A stretch of 64,000 nt of DNA from assembly GCF_029892605.1 (NCBI RefSeq), contig NZ_JARXWF010000007.1, positions 62,001-126,000 on the forward strand. The letters run 5' to 3'. The notes below the pieces were generated by a model, which was given only the letters and a program-made list of their open reading frames with translations, was not told the DNA's origin and ran no database searches. A program made the translations under genes and the position numbers. Shown piece after piece: positions 52,818-61,394 of the stretch; the first letter of the stretch is position 1; the number at the start of each line of letters is the position of its first letter. Source of the stretch: Parabacteroides sp. PM6-13. GTDB taxonomy: Bacteria; Bacteroidota; Bacteroidia; Bacteroidales; Tannerellaceae.

Positions 52818-53795
52818 ATGAAAAAGTATATATATAGTCTGTTGATCGGAGGATTGATCCTCTCATTATCAGCATGCAGTGAGGATTGGGAAGATGCCAC
52901 CAGCAAGCATGTATATGGTCAGAATGAAAATCCATATTTGCGGGCAGATGCCAAAGCAACTGTGACAGAAAAAATGAAATTTGGCGCAGGGCAAACGCAT
53001 ACCATTCATTTGGAAGATTATGCTGATGTATTCAAGAAACAGCTCGATATGACCGTGGATGAAACCCTGGCAGGCCTATCAAGTGGTAAAGTTGTATTTC
53101 ATAACATCAATACATCTCGTAATGCATGGGATAGAACAGCGCCTAATAAAGGAACATCAGGATGGTATTTTGACGCAGTAGGAGCTGTTGCTGATCAGGC
53201 TAAGGCTCAATTTGCTGTCGAATTGAATGCAGGCAATAAGACTCTTGTTGTTAGCGCGCTTGAAAATGCAGCTATGGGAGCTTCGGTAGGCTTGAATGTG
53301 GGATTTGCCATTGACGGTCCTAACTTCGACCAATATGTTCGTTTCTTTAGCGATATTGTTATTGTAGACACTCCTGTTGAAGTATCTATTCGGATTCCGG
53401 ACGGTGAATATAATTCAGCACCTGTTGATTTCAATGATTATGCCAGCGCGATACAAGAACGCTTTGGCTTGAACGTTGCCGACTTCTGTACCGCACTGGG
53501 TGGTGATAAGATACACATGTATTCCGTAGGTGTTGAATCTTTGAAATGGGATGAAAGCAGTGGTTATACGGCTAATGCACCTGGTTATTGGATGAAAGCA
53601 GATGGTACGGTGACCAATTGGGGTGCCGATGGCTATTGCCTCTATGCAGAATGTAATGTAAATGCCGGCATCATGTATGTAGGTCGCTCTTATTTACCTG
53701 CCAAAGGCGACAAATATACCATTAGTATCGGTTTCCGTGATAAAGCAGACACAAGCAAGCTGTTGCGCTTTGTGATTAGTATTACAATGGATTAA
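52818..53795 (+). CDS. DUF4859-like surface lipoprotein (locus 1)
   Basis: A 325-residue lipoprotein (LSLSAC, Cys20, then SEDWED, an export-signal-like acidic run). The N-terminal half is beta-rich with no family I recognise. The C-terminal 140 residues (VDFNDYASAIQERFGLNVADFCTALGG, then NAPGYWMKADGTVTNWG) resemble the DUF4859 module and share pattern with the end of the next gene. In position it is the usual surface glycan-binding protein of a SusCD locus, following susD by 20 bp. Binding function is inferred from location only. Confidence 0.75.
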   Translation: MKKYIYSLLIGGLILSLSACSEDWEDATSKHVYGQNENPYLRADAKATVTEKMKFGAGQTHTIHLEDYADVFKKQLDMTVDETLAGLSSGKVVFHNINTSRNAWDRTAPNKGTSGWYFDAVGAVADQAKAQFAVELNAGNKTLVVSALENAAMGASVGLNVGFAIDGPNFDQYVRFFSDIVIVDTPVEVSIRIPDGEYNSAPVDFNDYASAIQERFGLNVADFCTALGGDKIHMYSVGVESLKWDESSGYTANAPGYWMKADGTVTNWGADGYCLYAECNVNAGIMYVGRSYLPAKGDKYTISIGFRDKADTSKLLRFVISITMD

Positions 53796-53800
53796 TCATC

Positions 53801-53840
53801 TTGAGGGTGTATCAAAAGTAAAAACTTGATACACCCTCAA
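53801..53840 (+). other. 15-bp perfect stem-loop between two locus-1 genes
   Basis: TTGAGGGTGTATCAA (53801-53815) pairs exactly with 53826-53840 around a 10-nt loop. It begins 5 bp after one stop and ends 18 bp before the next ATG. No T-run follows, so it is more likely an mRNA-processing or stabilising stem or a weak attenuator than a full terminator. Confidence 0.85.
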
Positions 53841-53858
53841 ATAAATAAAATACTTATT

Positions 53859-56099
53859 ATGAAAAAAATACTATCATACCCTATCCTCCTTGTTGGGGCG
53901 TTGTTGATCGCTTTAGGCTTACAGGGGTGTGGCAAAGATACTCCCATAGCGCTTGATACCGTTGACGTAAAAGAGACGGATGTTCAAGTCTCTGACGCAG
54001 GGGGAACCGTCGAGATCAGCTTTACTGCTTCGAGTAAATGGACCTCCGAAGTGTCGGCCGACTGGATTGAGCTGGATAGAAAAGAGGGTATGGGTACCTA
54101 TCTGACTAAGGTAAATGTTTCCGTAAAGAAAAATGAACTAAAAGAACCGCGTACGGCAAAGATCACGATCCGGTGCGCGACAGATAAAGGTGAAATCACC
54201 ATTACCCAAAAAGAAAACACAGACCCGGTCATCAAAGAAATTGATCCGAAAGATATACCTGACTACGAAAAATATCATAAACCGGAAGAGTTCTCCAATA
54301 TGAATATGTTGTTGGAGGATTCTAAATGGTCCTTTTCCCGCTACAAACAGAGCGAACACTTCTTTGTGTTTTGGGAGCCGGGCTTTGGGCCTGATCCTAA
54401 TAGCACTGATGTGCCAAGCGAATTGCGCGTAGACATCGACGACCTATTAGCGAAGGCAGAACAGTTTTACAAAACAAATATCGAAAAGTTGAAGTTTGCC
54501 AATACCGGTAGCGGTGCCTCCAACCTGGATAAGTACAAAATGCAAATATACATGCACTACACGACGGAGTGGATGGCTTACGGTAGTGGATACGATAATG
54601 TGATTGGTGCTTTGTGGGTAAACCCCAGCACTTGCCATCCTGTTGGGTCGACCATCGCACACGAGATTGGACACAGCTTCCAGTATCAGGTCTATTGTGA
54701 TAAAGTGGCGCAAGGGGCTCCCATGGATTTCACCCAAGGTTTCCGTTACGGCTACGAAGGCAGCAACGGTGGGTGTGGCTTCTGGGAACAGTGTGCGCAA
54801 TGGCAATCGTTTCAGGATTACCCGAATGAACTATTTGGCTACCACGTCAGCGTATGGGAAGCAAACTATCACCGTAGTTTCGAACACGAGTGGATGCGTT
54901 ACGCGAGCTACTGGTTACAATACTACTGGGTGCAAAAGCACGGTATTGAGAGTGTTGCTGACATTTGGAAACAAGCGGTCTATCCCGAAGATGCGCTCTC
55001 TACCTATATGCACCTTTACTGTAATAACAATGTAGAAACGTTATACGAAGATATGTATGACTATGCCACGCGCATGGTGACCTACGACTTGGATGTCGTA
55101 CGCGACTACCGTCCCTCAACGACCGGGAACTATGCCACCAAGCTGTTTAATGCCGGCGATTACTATCAAGTGGGCTATGCCAGTTGCCCGGGAACCACCG
55201 GATTCAACGTGATAGCACTCAATGTACCCGATGCGGGAACAACCATCAAAGCCGATTTCGTAGGATTACAACCCGGAAGCGCCTTGGCTGCCGATGATCC
55301 GGGTGTTATGATCGATGGTGATGGCAATGTCGCAGGCACTACCCGCAACTACAACAAGCACACGGTAGAAGCAGGGTGGCGCTACGGATTCGTGGCCATC
55401 GTGAACGGCAAAGCACAATATGCCCCTATGCACAAAGAGAGCGCAGGGCAAATAGCCTATACCGTACCTGCCAACACCAGCCACCTATACCTCGTCGTGC
55501 AGGGTGCCCCCGCGCAATACGTGATACACGGCTGGAACGATAAGGAGTCGGACGATGCGCAATGGCCCTACAAAGTGAAGTTCGAAGGAACGGATTTATT
55601 GGGCAACTTCACGATTGATCCTAATGCCGATGTAAAAGATATCACCTTCACCTACAACCTGACCTGCGACGCCAGCAAGGGTGATTACATCCTGGGTACG
55701 ATTGATTTGCAAGGCAATGGCGATATACAGAAGTTGGCACAAGCCTTCGTGATGCAATCGGCCATACTCAGTGCAAACACCCTGCCCATTGTCAACGGGA
55801 ACACCGCTGTGCCGGAAGAGGGCAAAATCGCCTTGGGGTTATTACAAAGCGACGGTAGCTATTCCTACTCCTATACCGCCAATGTCGGTTTCTATTGCAC
55901 AGCCGAGGGTAACCAGGGCTCGTGGGGCAACAACGATCCGTTATGGTTTGAATACGACAAAGACGCGTTTGTAATCACCTACGGCCACAAGCCGGGATCC
56001 AGCGTAGCCGGCAAGAAGTACACCATCAAGCCAACATTAGTTTACACCAAAGATGGCAAGCAATACAAAGCCACCTTTGTACTTAATATGCAGTTTTAA
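53859..56099 (+). CDS. BACON / DUF6055-like zinc-peptidase-like / DUF4859-like lipoprotein (locus 1)
   Basis: 746 residues: lipobox ALGLQGC (Cys24), a BACON-like beta domain (about 33-120; VSDAGGTVEISFTASSKWTSEV), a DUF6055-like region (about 145-440) with the zinc signature HEIGH (H268, E269, H272) and Glu310 in GFWEQCAQW as a plausible third ligand, a beta region, and a C-terminal DUF4859-like module (about 590-746). BACON domains bind glycans or mucin in other proteins. The combination suggests a surface peptidase acting on glycoprotein, an inference. The start at 53859 opens the lipoprotein signal; the 11-codon extension overlaps the hairpin. It is the last gene before a strong terminator. 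Confidence 0.82.
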   Translation: MKKILSYPILLVGALLIALGLQGCGKDTPIALDTVDVKETDVQVSDAGGTVEISFTASSKWTSEVSADWIELDRKEGMGTYLTKVNVSVKKNELKEPRTAKITIRCATDKGEITITQKENTDPVIKEIDPKDIPDYEKYHKPEEFSNMNMLLEDSKWSFSRYKQSEHFFVFWEPGFGPDPNSTDVPSELRVDIDDLLAKAEQFYKTNIEKLKFANTGSGASNLDKYKMQIYMHYTTEWMAYGSGYDNVIGALWVNPSTCHPVGSTIAHEIGHSFQYQVYCDKVAQGAPMDFTQGFRYGYEGSNGGCGFWEQCAQWQSFQDYPNELFGYHVSVWEANYHRSFEHEWMRYASYWLQYYWVQKHGIESVADIWKQAVYPEDALSTYMHLYCNNNVETLYEDMYDYATRMVTYDLDVVRDYRPSTTGNYATKLFNAGDYYQVGYASCPGTTGFNVIALNVPDAGTTIKADFVGLQPGSALAADDPGVMIDGDGNVAGTTRNYNKHTVEAGWRYGFVAIVNGKAQYAPMHKESAGQIAYTVPANTSHLYLVVQGAPAQYVIHGWNDKESDDAQWPYKVKFEGTDLLGNFTIDPNADVKDITFTYNLTCDASKGDYILGTIDLQGNGDIQKLAQAFVMQSAILSANTLPIVNGNTAVPEEGKIALGLLQSDGSYSYSYTANVGFYCTAEGNQGSWGNNDPLWFEYDKDAFVITYGHKPGSSVAGKKYTIKPTLVYTKDGKQYKATFVLNMQF

Positions 56100-56144
56100 G
56101 GGATCTGAAACAAAACCCTGATATTGTAAATAGATAGTCTCGGT

Positions 56145-56186
56145 GTCCGGTAAAGGTTTATTCGAATCTTTACCGGACTTTTTTTT
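56145..56186 (+). terminator. strong rho-independent terminator of SusCD locus 1
   Basis: GTCCGGTAAAG (56145-56155) pairs perfectly with 56168-56178 around a 12-nt loop, followed directly by eight T residues (56179-56186). It lies 45 bp after the stop of the peptidase-like gene and separates the two SusCD loci. Confidence 0.95.
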
Positions 56187-56196
56187 GAAAAAAAAA

Positions 56197-56236
56197 TTCT
56201 CACCCGCATGAGAAAAAATTCTCACCCGCGTGAGAA
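56197..56236. repeat. second copy of the paired 18-bp hairpin units
   Basis: TTCTCACCCGCATGAGAA (56197-56214) and TTCTCACCCGCGTGAGAA (56219-56236) are in direct orientation, unlike the inverted pair at 20328-20367. Each unit has TTCTCA/TGAGAA arms and a 6-nt centre. It follows directly after the terminator. Confidence 0.85.
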
Positions 56237-56506
56237 AATCTTTAGCTGTAGAACAAATCTGAAAAATCGCCTCCTTTTGAGTGTGAAATTGGCGGGTGAC
56301 GGATAAAATAGAATTATCGTCTTAGAAGTTGAAAGAATTGTCTATTTGAATTTGTGTATATGGTTGATATATAGTTGTGTATGGTAGTTTTCTTGTTCGG
56401 TTGCACTAAAATAATAAAGCTATTTAATTAGACAATTATGCTACGCGAAGGAGTTCCGAATCTTTATGTTTGCTATCGATTATACTTTAATTCAAATAGT
56501 AATGAT
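56237..56506 (+). promoter_or_regulatory. upstream region of SusCD locus 2
   Basis: No gene is supported. A promoter candidate is TTTG (56345-56348), 21 bp, then TATAGTTG (56370-56377), seven of eight to the -7 consensus; it gives a leader of about 120 nt. The motif TTGATATATAG (56364-56374), shared with the locus-1 upstream region, overlaps this -7 box. Confidence 0.45.
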
Positions 56507-58180
56507 ATGAAGAACCTAAGAAAACTACATCATGTGAGAAATCTCTTTCTCATTGTTTTTGCATGCATCATGGCCGGATGTGCCGATGATCTGAAAAACC
56601 CAATTCCTACGGTCGAGATCAATCCGGGGTTTGCTACCTCCGGATATGCAAAGATATCGGCTGTATCACAAAATGAAACGGATACCTATAAGGCGGTTTA
56701 CAGTCGCCAATATGGTATATCCAGGGATCTGACGATGCTGTTGACTGTTAGTGAAGAGGCGTTAAGTGCTTTTAACGCGGCTAACGGAACCAGTTACAAG
56801 ATGCTTCCGGCAGAATATTATACGATGCCGACAAGCGTGAAATTTGAACTCAAATCGAAAAACGCGGATTTTGAAGTGGTTGTTAAATCCAAACAACTCT
56901 ATAAATCTGCCGGTTCCGTGCAGAGTGCTTCCCAGTACGCTTTGCCGATTCGGGCTATTGCGGAAAATTCAGACGGAGTAGATGAGAATGAAAGTGCCAA
57001 TACGGTGATCCTCCATATTGATATGGCAGCGGCTACCGTAACCACGACTATTCCCAGTGCTCCCGTTGATCTTTTCTTTGTCGAAGAAAGTACAGCCAAA
57101 GAAATAAAAACGATGGAGGCCAATCTGAACTTTACGGGTATTGATGCGAGTGCTATCTCTTTGGCAATCGACAAGAATGCCTCTTTGTTGAGCGATCCTC
57201 AGTATAAACTTCTTCCGGAAGCGAACTATTCTTTCGGTCAGGTGAAATTAGACGGCACCAAGAAACTGACAGCCGATATTGAGTTTAATGCCAAGAATCT
57301 GAAGGAAGGATATACCTATGTATTGCCTTGCTATTTCAAATCTTCTACGGTTGATTATGCCGTGGCACAGAGCGAGCCGGTTTATTACCAGCTTAATATT
57401 ACGGAAGTGAAACTGGCCATCGCCGGAGCTTCTGAAGATGAAACGGTAGGTGCTTACAGTAGTTTGAAAACGGTGAAGGGATCTATCAATGTGGCAGCCA
57501 ACTCTGTATTGCCGCAGGAGTTAACGATCAATATGGCTTACGATCCCTCTTTGATCGCAGCCTTTAACACCAATACGAAATCAAACTTCAGTACGCTTCC
57601 GGAAGGAACCAAGATCAAGATTACCAATGGTAAGATCAATGCGAACTCGAAGGATATGAATATTCAGTATGAAATTGATATCACAAACCTGAAGCTGGGT
57701 GGTGACCATTATTTGGTTCCGCTGGTATTGCAGGAAGATGATCTGGAAGTAGGATCGGTAGAAGGATCTAAGGTGATCTATCTGGATGTGGCTAAGAACC
57801 TGATCGGTACATACGACCTGACGGTGATTACCAACGAAAGAAAGCGTAATATCACCAACCGGGTATTTGCCGCGAAAGATTGCCAACGTGGTTGGGATGA
57901 TGTGCAGGCAACAGCACAATATGGCTTTGGTGGTGATGGCGAATGGTATGCTGTTCTCTTCTCAGTAACCGACGAAGATATGCCGGGCAAACCGAATTGT
58001 AAGAAAATTGAAATCTATACCTTCCTGGAACTGCTCGTAGCAACCGGAGGATCAAACGACGTGAAAGACAACAAATCCTATTTCAACACGGAAACGGGTG
58101 AGATCTATATCGACTGCTATGTATATGAAAGCTGGTTTGACAATACCTATAAAGAAACCTATTCATTTAAGTTGCCGTAG
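56507..58180 (+). CDS. DUF1735/DUF4361-like surface lipoprotein (locus 2)
   Basis: 557 residues. Lipobox IMAGC (Cys25), then ADD, an acidic surface-export-type run. Three similar beta modules of the DUF1735 (BT_3987-like) type follow; the first and third show the phrase (A)AFNxxN near a short strand pair (SAFNAANGTSYKMLP and AAFNTNTKSNFSTLP), and the middle one has SDPQYKLLPEANYSFG. A C-terminal DUF4361-like region (about 430-557) ends it. It is probably a cell-surface glycan-binding protein. It precedes susC, the reverse of the common order. I start it at 56507, where the signal begins; the frame opens at 56438. Confidence 0.82.
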   Translation: MKNLRKLHHVRNLFLIVFACIMAGCADDLKNPIPTVEINPGFATSGYAKISAVSQNETDTYKAVYSRQYGISRDLTMLLTVSEEALSAFNAANGTSYKMLPAEYYTMPTSVKFELKSKNADFEVVVKSKQLYKSAGSVQSASQYALPIRAIAENSDGVDENESANTVILHIDMAAATVTTTIPSAPVDLFFVEESTAKEIKTMEANLNFTGIDASAISLAIDKNASLLSDPQYKLLPEANYSFGQVKLDGTKKLTADIEFNAKNLKEGYTYVLPCYFKSSTVDYAVAQSEPVYYQLNITEVKLAIAGASEDETVGAYSSLKTVKGSINVAANSVLPQELTINMAYDPSLIAAFNTNTKSNFSTLPEGTKIKITNGKINANSKDMNIQYEIDITNLKLGGDHYLVPLVLQEDDLEVGSVEGSKVIYLDVAKNLIGTYDLTVITNERKRNITNRVFAAKDCQRGWDDVQATAQYGFGGDGEWYAVLFSVTDEDMPGKPNCKKIEIYTFLELLVATGGSNDVKDNKSYFNTETGEIYIDCYVYESWFDNTYKETYSFKLP

Positions 58181-58236
58181 GAAATCATCGGATAGAGATA
58201 ATCTTGATCTATTAATTAAAACAAAAAAAGAAAAAC

Positions 58237-61200
58237 ATGAATATTTATTTGAAATCACATAGAATAGCTCGTAAAATCTCTTTTTACGCTTTATTCACAT
58301 GTTTCTTTGCATGCGCTACGCTTTCGGCGAAAGCAAATGATAAAATAGGAACTGCCATGGGAGTACAACAGCAGGCCATCCAACTGCGAGGGGTTGTGTC
58401 CGATGCCTACGGGGAACTGTTAGTTGGAGTTAGTATTGTGGAAAAAGGTACGACCAACGGTACCGTAACCAATATTGATGGAGAATTCTCCTTGTCTGTT
58501 CGCAGTGCGAGTGCTCAACTGGAGATCTCCTATATCGGTTATACGACACAGACACTGGCCGTGGGGAATACAAGAAACTTCAATGTTACCCTGCAAGAGA
58601 GCGTGACCGGATTGGATGAAGTAGTTGTAGTGGGTTATGGTACACAGAAAAAAGCAACTTTGACCGGTTCGGTATCACAGGTAGGTGGTGATGAACTGAA
58701 GAAGGTAGCGGCAGCCAACTTGACCAATACATTAGCCGGTAAAACAGCCGGGGTGATTGCCAACGTGCGTTCGGGTGAACCAGGCGAAGACAATGCCAGT
58801 ATTTTGATTCGTGGTAAGGGAACGACTGGTAACACCTCTCCGTTGATCGTGGTGGACGGTATTGCCGACCGTAGTTTCTCTCGTTTGAATCCGGAAGATA
58901 TCGAGTCGATCTCTATCCTGAAGGATGCTTCGGCTGCTATCTATGGTGCCCGTGCTGCAAACGGGGTTATCCTGGTAACCACCAAACGCGGTAAGGAAGG
59001 GAAGGTAAATGTTAATTATAGCGGTAGCTATACGGTTTCACAGCCAACTCGTATACCGAAGATGTTGAATTCTTTAGAGTATGCAACCTACATCAATGAA
59101 TACGATGCCGGACATGGTCTTTCTCAAACCTATTCCGATGAAGCAATCGAAAAGATAAAGAATGGATCCGATCCGATCAATTATGGTGATATCAACTGGT
59201 GGGAGTCGGTAGCGAGAGATTGGGCACCGCGTACGCAGCATAGCTTGTCGGTAAGTGGTGGTTCAGACAAAGTATCTTTCTATACCTCTTTTCAATATAT
59301 GTGGCAGGATGCTATCTACCGGGAAAGTGCGCAAGACTATGGACAGTATCAGTTTACAGCTAATGTAGATGCGAAGATAACGAAGGCGATTAAGTTTAGC
59401 TTAGACGTTCTGGGACGTCAGGAAAGACGTAATCGTGGTATCTATGAGACTGATTATATGTTCGAGTATTTCCTGAAAACAAGTCCGATGGTACCGGCAA
59501 AATATCCGAACGGTTTGTATCGTGCAGGCGTTGATGGAATCACCCGTAACGCGGCTATTATGGTAACCGATCTGCCGGGAACAGATAACAACAAGAGTAA
59601 TATCCTAAACTTGAAGCCGCGTCTTCGTATCGACTTGGATGTATTGACCAAAGGATTATACCTGGAAGGATATGCCGCTATCGACTTGAGTTTCAATAAC
59701 GGAAAAACAATCTATCATCCCTATGATATTTATGAATACGATGCGACAAGCGGTGAATATAATACCCTGCGCGCGCAAACAGGTCAGATTTCAATGAACT
59801 CCTGGGCAAACAATTCGGATCGTATCACGCTGAATGGTCGGATTGGTTATAGTAATACCTTTGGTGATCATAAGATCGACGCTTTTGCCGCTTACGAACA
59901 GTCTACCTATAACTACAATACGGTAAGTGCTTATCGTACCAACTACCTCTCTACGGCTATTATGGAAATATTTGCCGGTAGCGATAATCCGGAAGATATG
60001 AGTAATGGTGGGTATGGTGATAAGACAGCCCGTCAGAATTTCTTTGGACGTGTGAATTATAACTATAAGGATAAATACCTGGCTGAAGTAACCATGCGTT
60101 ATGATGGATCAATGAACTTCCCGAAGGGAAATCGTTGGGGACTCTTCCCGGGCTTCTCTGCCGGTTGGGTATTGAGTGAAGAAGACTTCTTTATTCCGGC
60201 GAAAGACTATGTAAACTTCCTGAAACTGAAAGGATCATGGGGTATGATGGGTAATGATAATGTTTCGGCATTCCAATATCTTTCTCGCTATGGTTTTATT
60301 AGTTCCAACAAAGGTTTCAAAGGTAGTGGAGTTATGTTTGGTGATGAAGTATATAAAGCCATTTATCAGATGGTAGAAGCCAATCCGAATATTACTTGGG
60401 AAACGGCTAAAACATGGAATATAGGTCTGCAGGCTCAATTCTTGGACAACAAATTCAATTTCGAATTTGACGTGTTCAAATCAAAACGTGAAAATATTTT
60501 GCGGGCAAGAAACGCTTCGATCCCCTCTTACGCAGGTCTCTCATTGCCTTCTGAAAACATCGGTAAGATGGACAATAAAGGGTTTGAAATCGTTGCAGGC
60601 TATCAAGATCGTGCCGGTGACTTCAACTGGGGTGTAAATGGGAATTTCACGTTCGCAGAAAACAAGATGGTCTATATCGACGAGGCTGAATCTACACCGG
60701 CATGGCAACGGGCAACCGGACACCCGATCGATTCATATACACTATATGACGCGTTAGGTATCTATCAGACACCGGAAGAGGTAGCCAACTCAGTACATAT
60801 CGAAGGGGCTCAACCGGGTGACTTAATCTACCGTGATACCAACGACGATGGACAGATAACCTGGGACGATGCGATCCGTATCAATGCTTCCCCGACTCCT
60901 AAAGTAATCTACGGTTTTACTTTCAACGGTGGTTGGAAAGGCTTGGATTTGAATGTCTTCTTCCAAGGACAGGCACAGGCACGCACCTTGGTGCAGCCAA
61001 GTATGAATATGATTACCTGCTTCTATGATGGACGTTGGACTCCGCTGAATACAGCTGAACAGAATCTCGAAGCGAAGTATCCGCGTGCGATGATCAAACA
61101 GACCTATGGCGATAAATTCAATGGTGACGGTTCTACCTGGTGGTTGCGCAACGCGGCTTTCCTTCGTTTGAAATCGGTTGAATTGGGATATACCCTACCG

Positions 61201-61368
61201 AAGAACATTTCTCAAAAAGTGGGTGTAGAATATCTCCGTGTATATGTGAACGGTAATAACCTGTTTACGATTGATAAGATCAAGGACTTCGATCCGGAAC
61301 TTACCAAGAGTATTACCGCTTATCCGCTGCAACGCTCATTTACAGCAGGGTTAAATATCACTTTCTAA
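58237..61368 (+). CDS. SusC-type TonB-dependent outer-membrane transporter (locus 2)
   Basis: 1043 residues: signal peptide (to about LSAKA, residue 33), a carboxypeptidase-D-regulatory-like domain (about 48-128; LRGVVSDAYGELLVGVSIVEKG), a TonB-box-like LDEVVVVGYGTQKK, a plug (about 145-255; PLIVVDGIADRSFSRLNPEDIESISILKDASAAIYG) and a barrel ending in FTAGLNITF. No STN domain. It is clearly diverged from the locus-1 SusC, so a different substrate is likely. The susD gene starts 26 bp after its stop. Confidence 0.97.
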   Translation: MNIYLKSHRIARKISFYALFTCFFACATLSAKANDKIGTAMGVQQQAIQLRGVVSDAYGELLVGVSIVEKGTTNGTVTNIDGEFSLSVRSASAQLEISYIGYTTQTLAVGNTRNFNVTLQESVTGLDEVVVVGYGTQKKATLTGSVSQVGGDELKKVAAANLTNTLAGKTAGVIANVRSGEPGEDNASILIRGKGTTGNTSPLIVVDGIADRSFSRLNPEDIESISILKDASAAIYGARAANGVILVTTKRGKEGKVNVNYSGSYTVSQPTRIPKMLNSLEYATYINEYDAGHGLSQTYSDEAIEKIKNGSDPINYGDINWWESVARDWAPRTQHSLSVSGGSDKVSFYTSFQYMWQDAIYRESAQDYGQYQFTANVDAKITKAIKFSLDVLGRQERRNRGIYETDYMFEYFLKTSPMVPAKYPNGLYRAGVDGITRNAAIMVTDLPGTDNNKSNILNLKPRLRIDLDVLTKGLYLEGYAAIDLSFNNGKTIYHPYDIYEYDATSGEYNTLRAQTGQISMNSWANNSDRITLNGRIGYSNTFGDHKIDAFAAYEQSTYNYNTVSAYRTNYLSTAIMEIFAGSDNPEDMSNGGYGDKTARQNFFGRVNYNYKDKYLAEVTMRYDGSMNFPKGNRWGLFPGFSAGWVLSEEDFFIPAKDYVNFLKLKGSWGMMGNDNVSAFQYLSRYGFISSNKGFKGSGVMFGDEVYKAIYQMVEANPNITWETAKTWNIGLQAQFLDNKFNFEFDVFKSKRENILRARNASIPSYAGLSLPSENIGKMDNKGFEIVAGYQDRAGDFNWGVNGNFTFAENKMVYIDEAESTPAWQRATGHPIDSYTLYDALGIYQTPEEVANSVHIEGAQPGDLIYRDTNDDGQITWDDAIRINASPTPKVIYGFTFNGGWKGLDLNVFFQGQAQARTLVQPSMNMITCFYDGRWTPLNTAEQNLEAKYPRAMIKQTYGDKFNGDGSTWWLRNAAFLRLKSVELGYTLPKNISQKVGVEYLRVYVNGNNLFTIDKIKDFDPELTKSITAYPLQRSFTAGLNITF

Positions 61369-61394
61369 TATCAAAAAGTAAAAATTAAATTATC

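Noticed and set aside
53801-53840. Full rho-independent terminator inside SusCD locus 1
   Set aside because: The stem is perfect but no T-run follows on the plus strand, so complete termination is unlikely.
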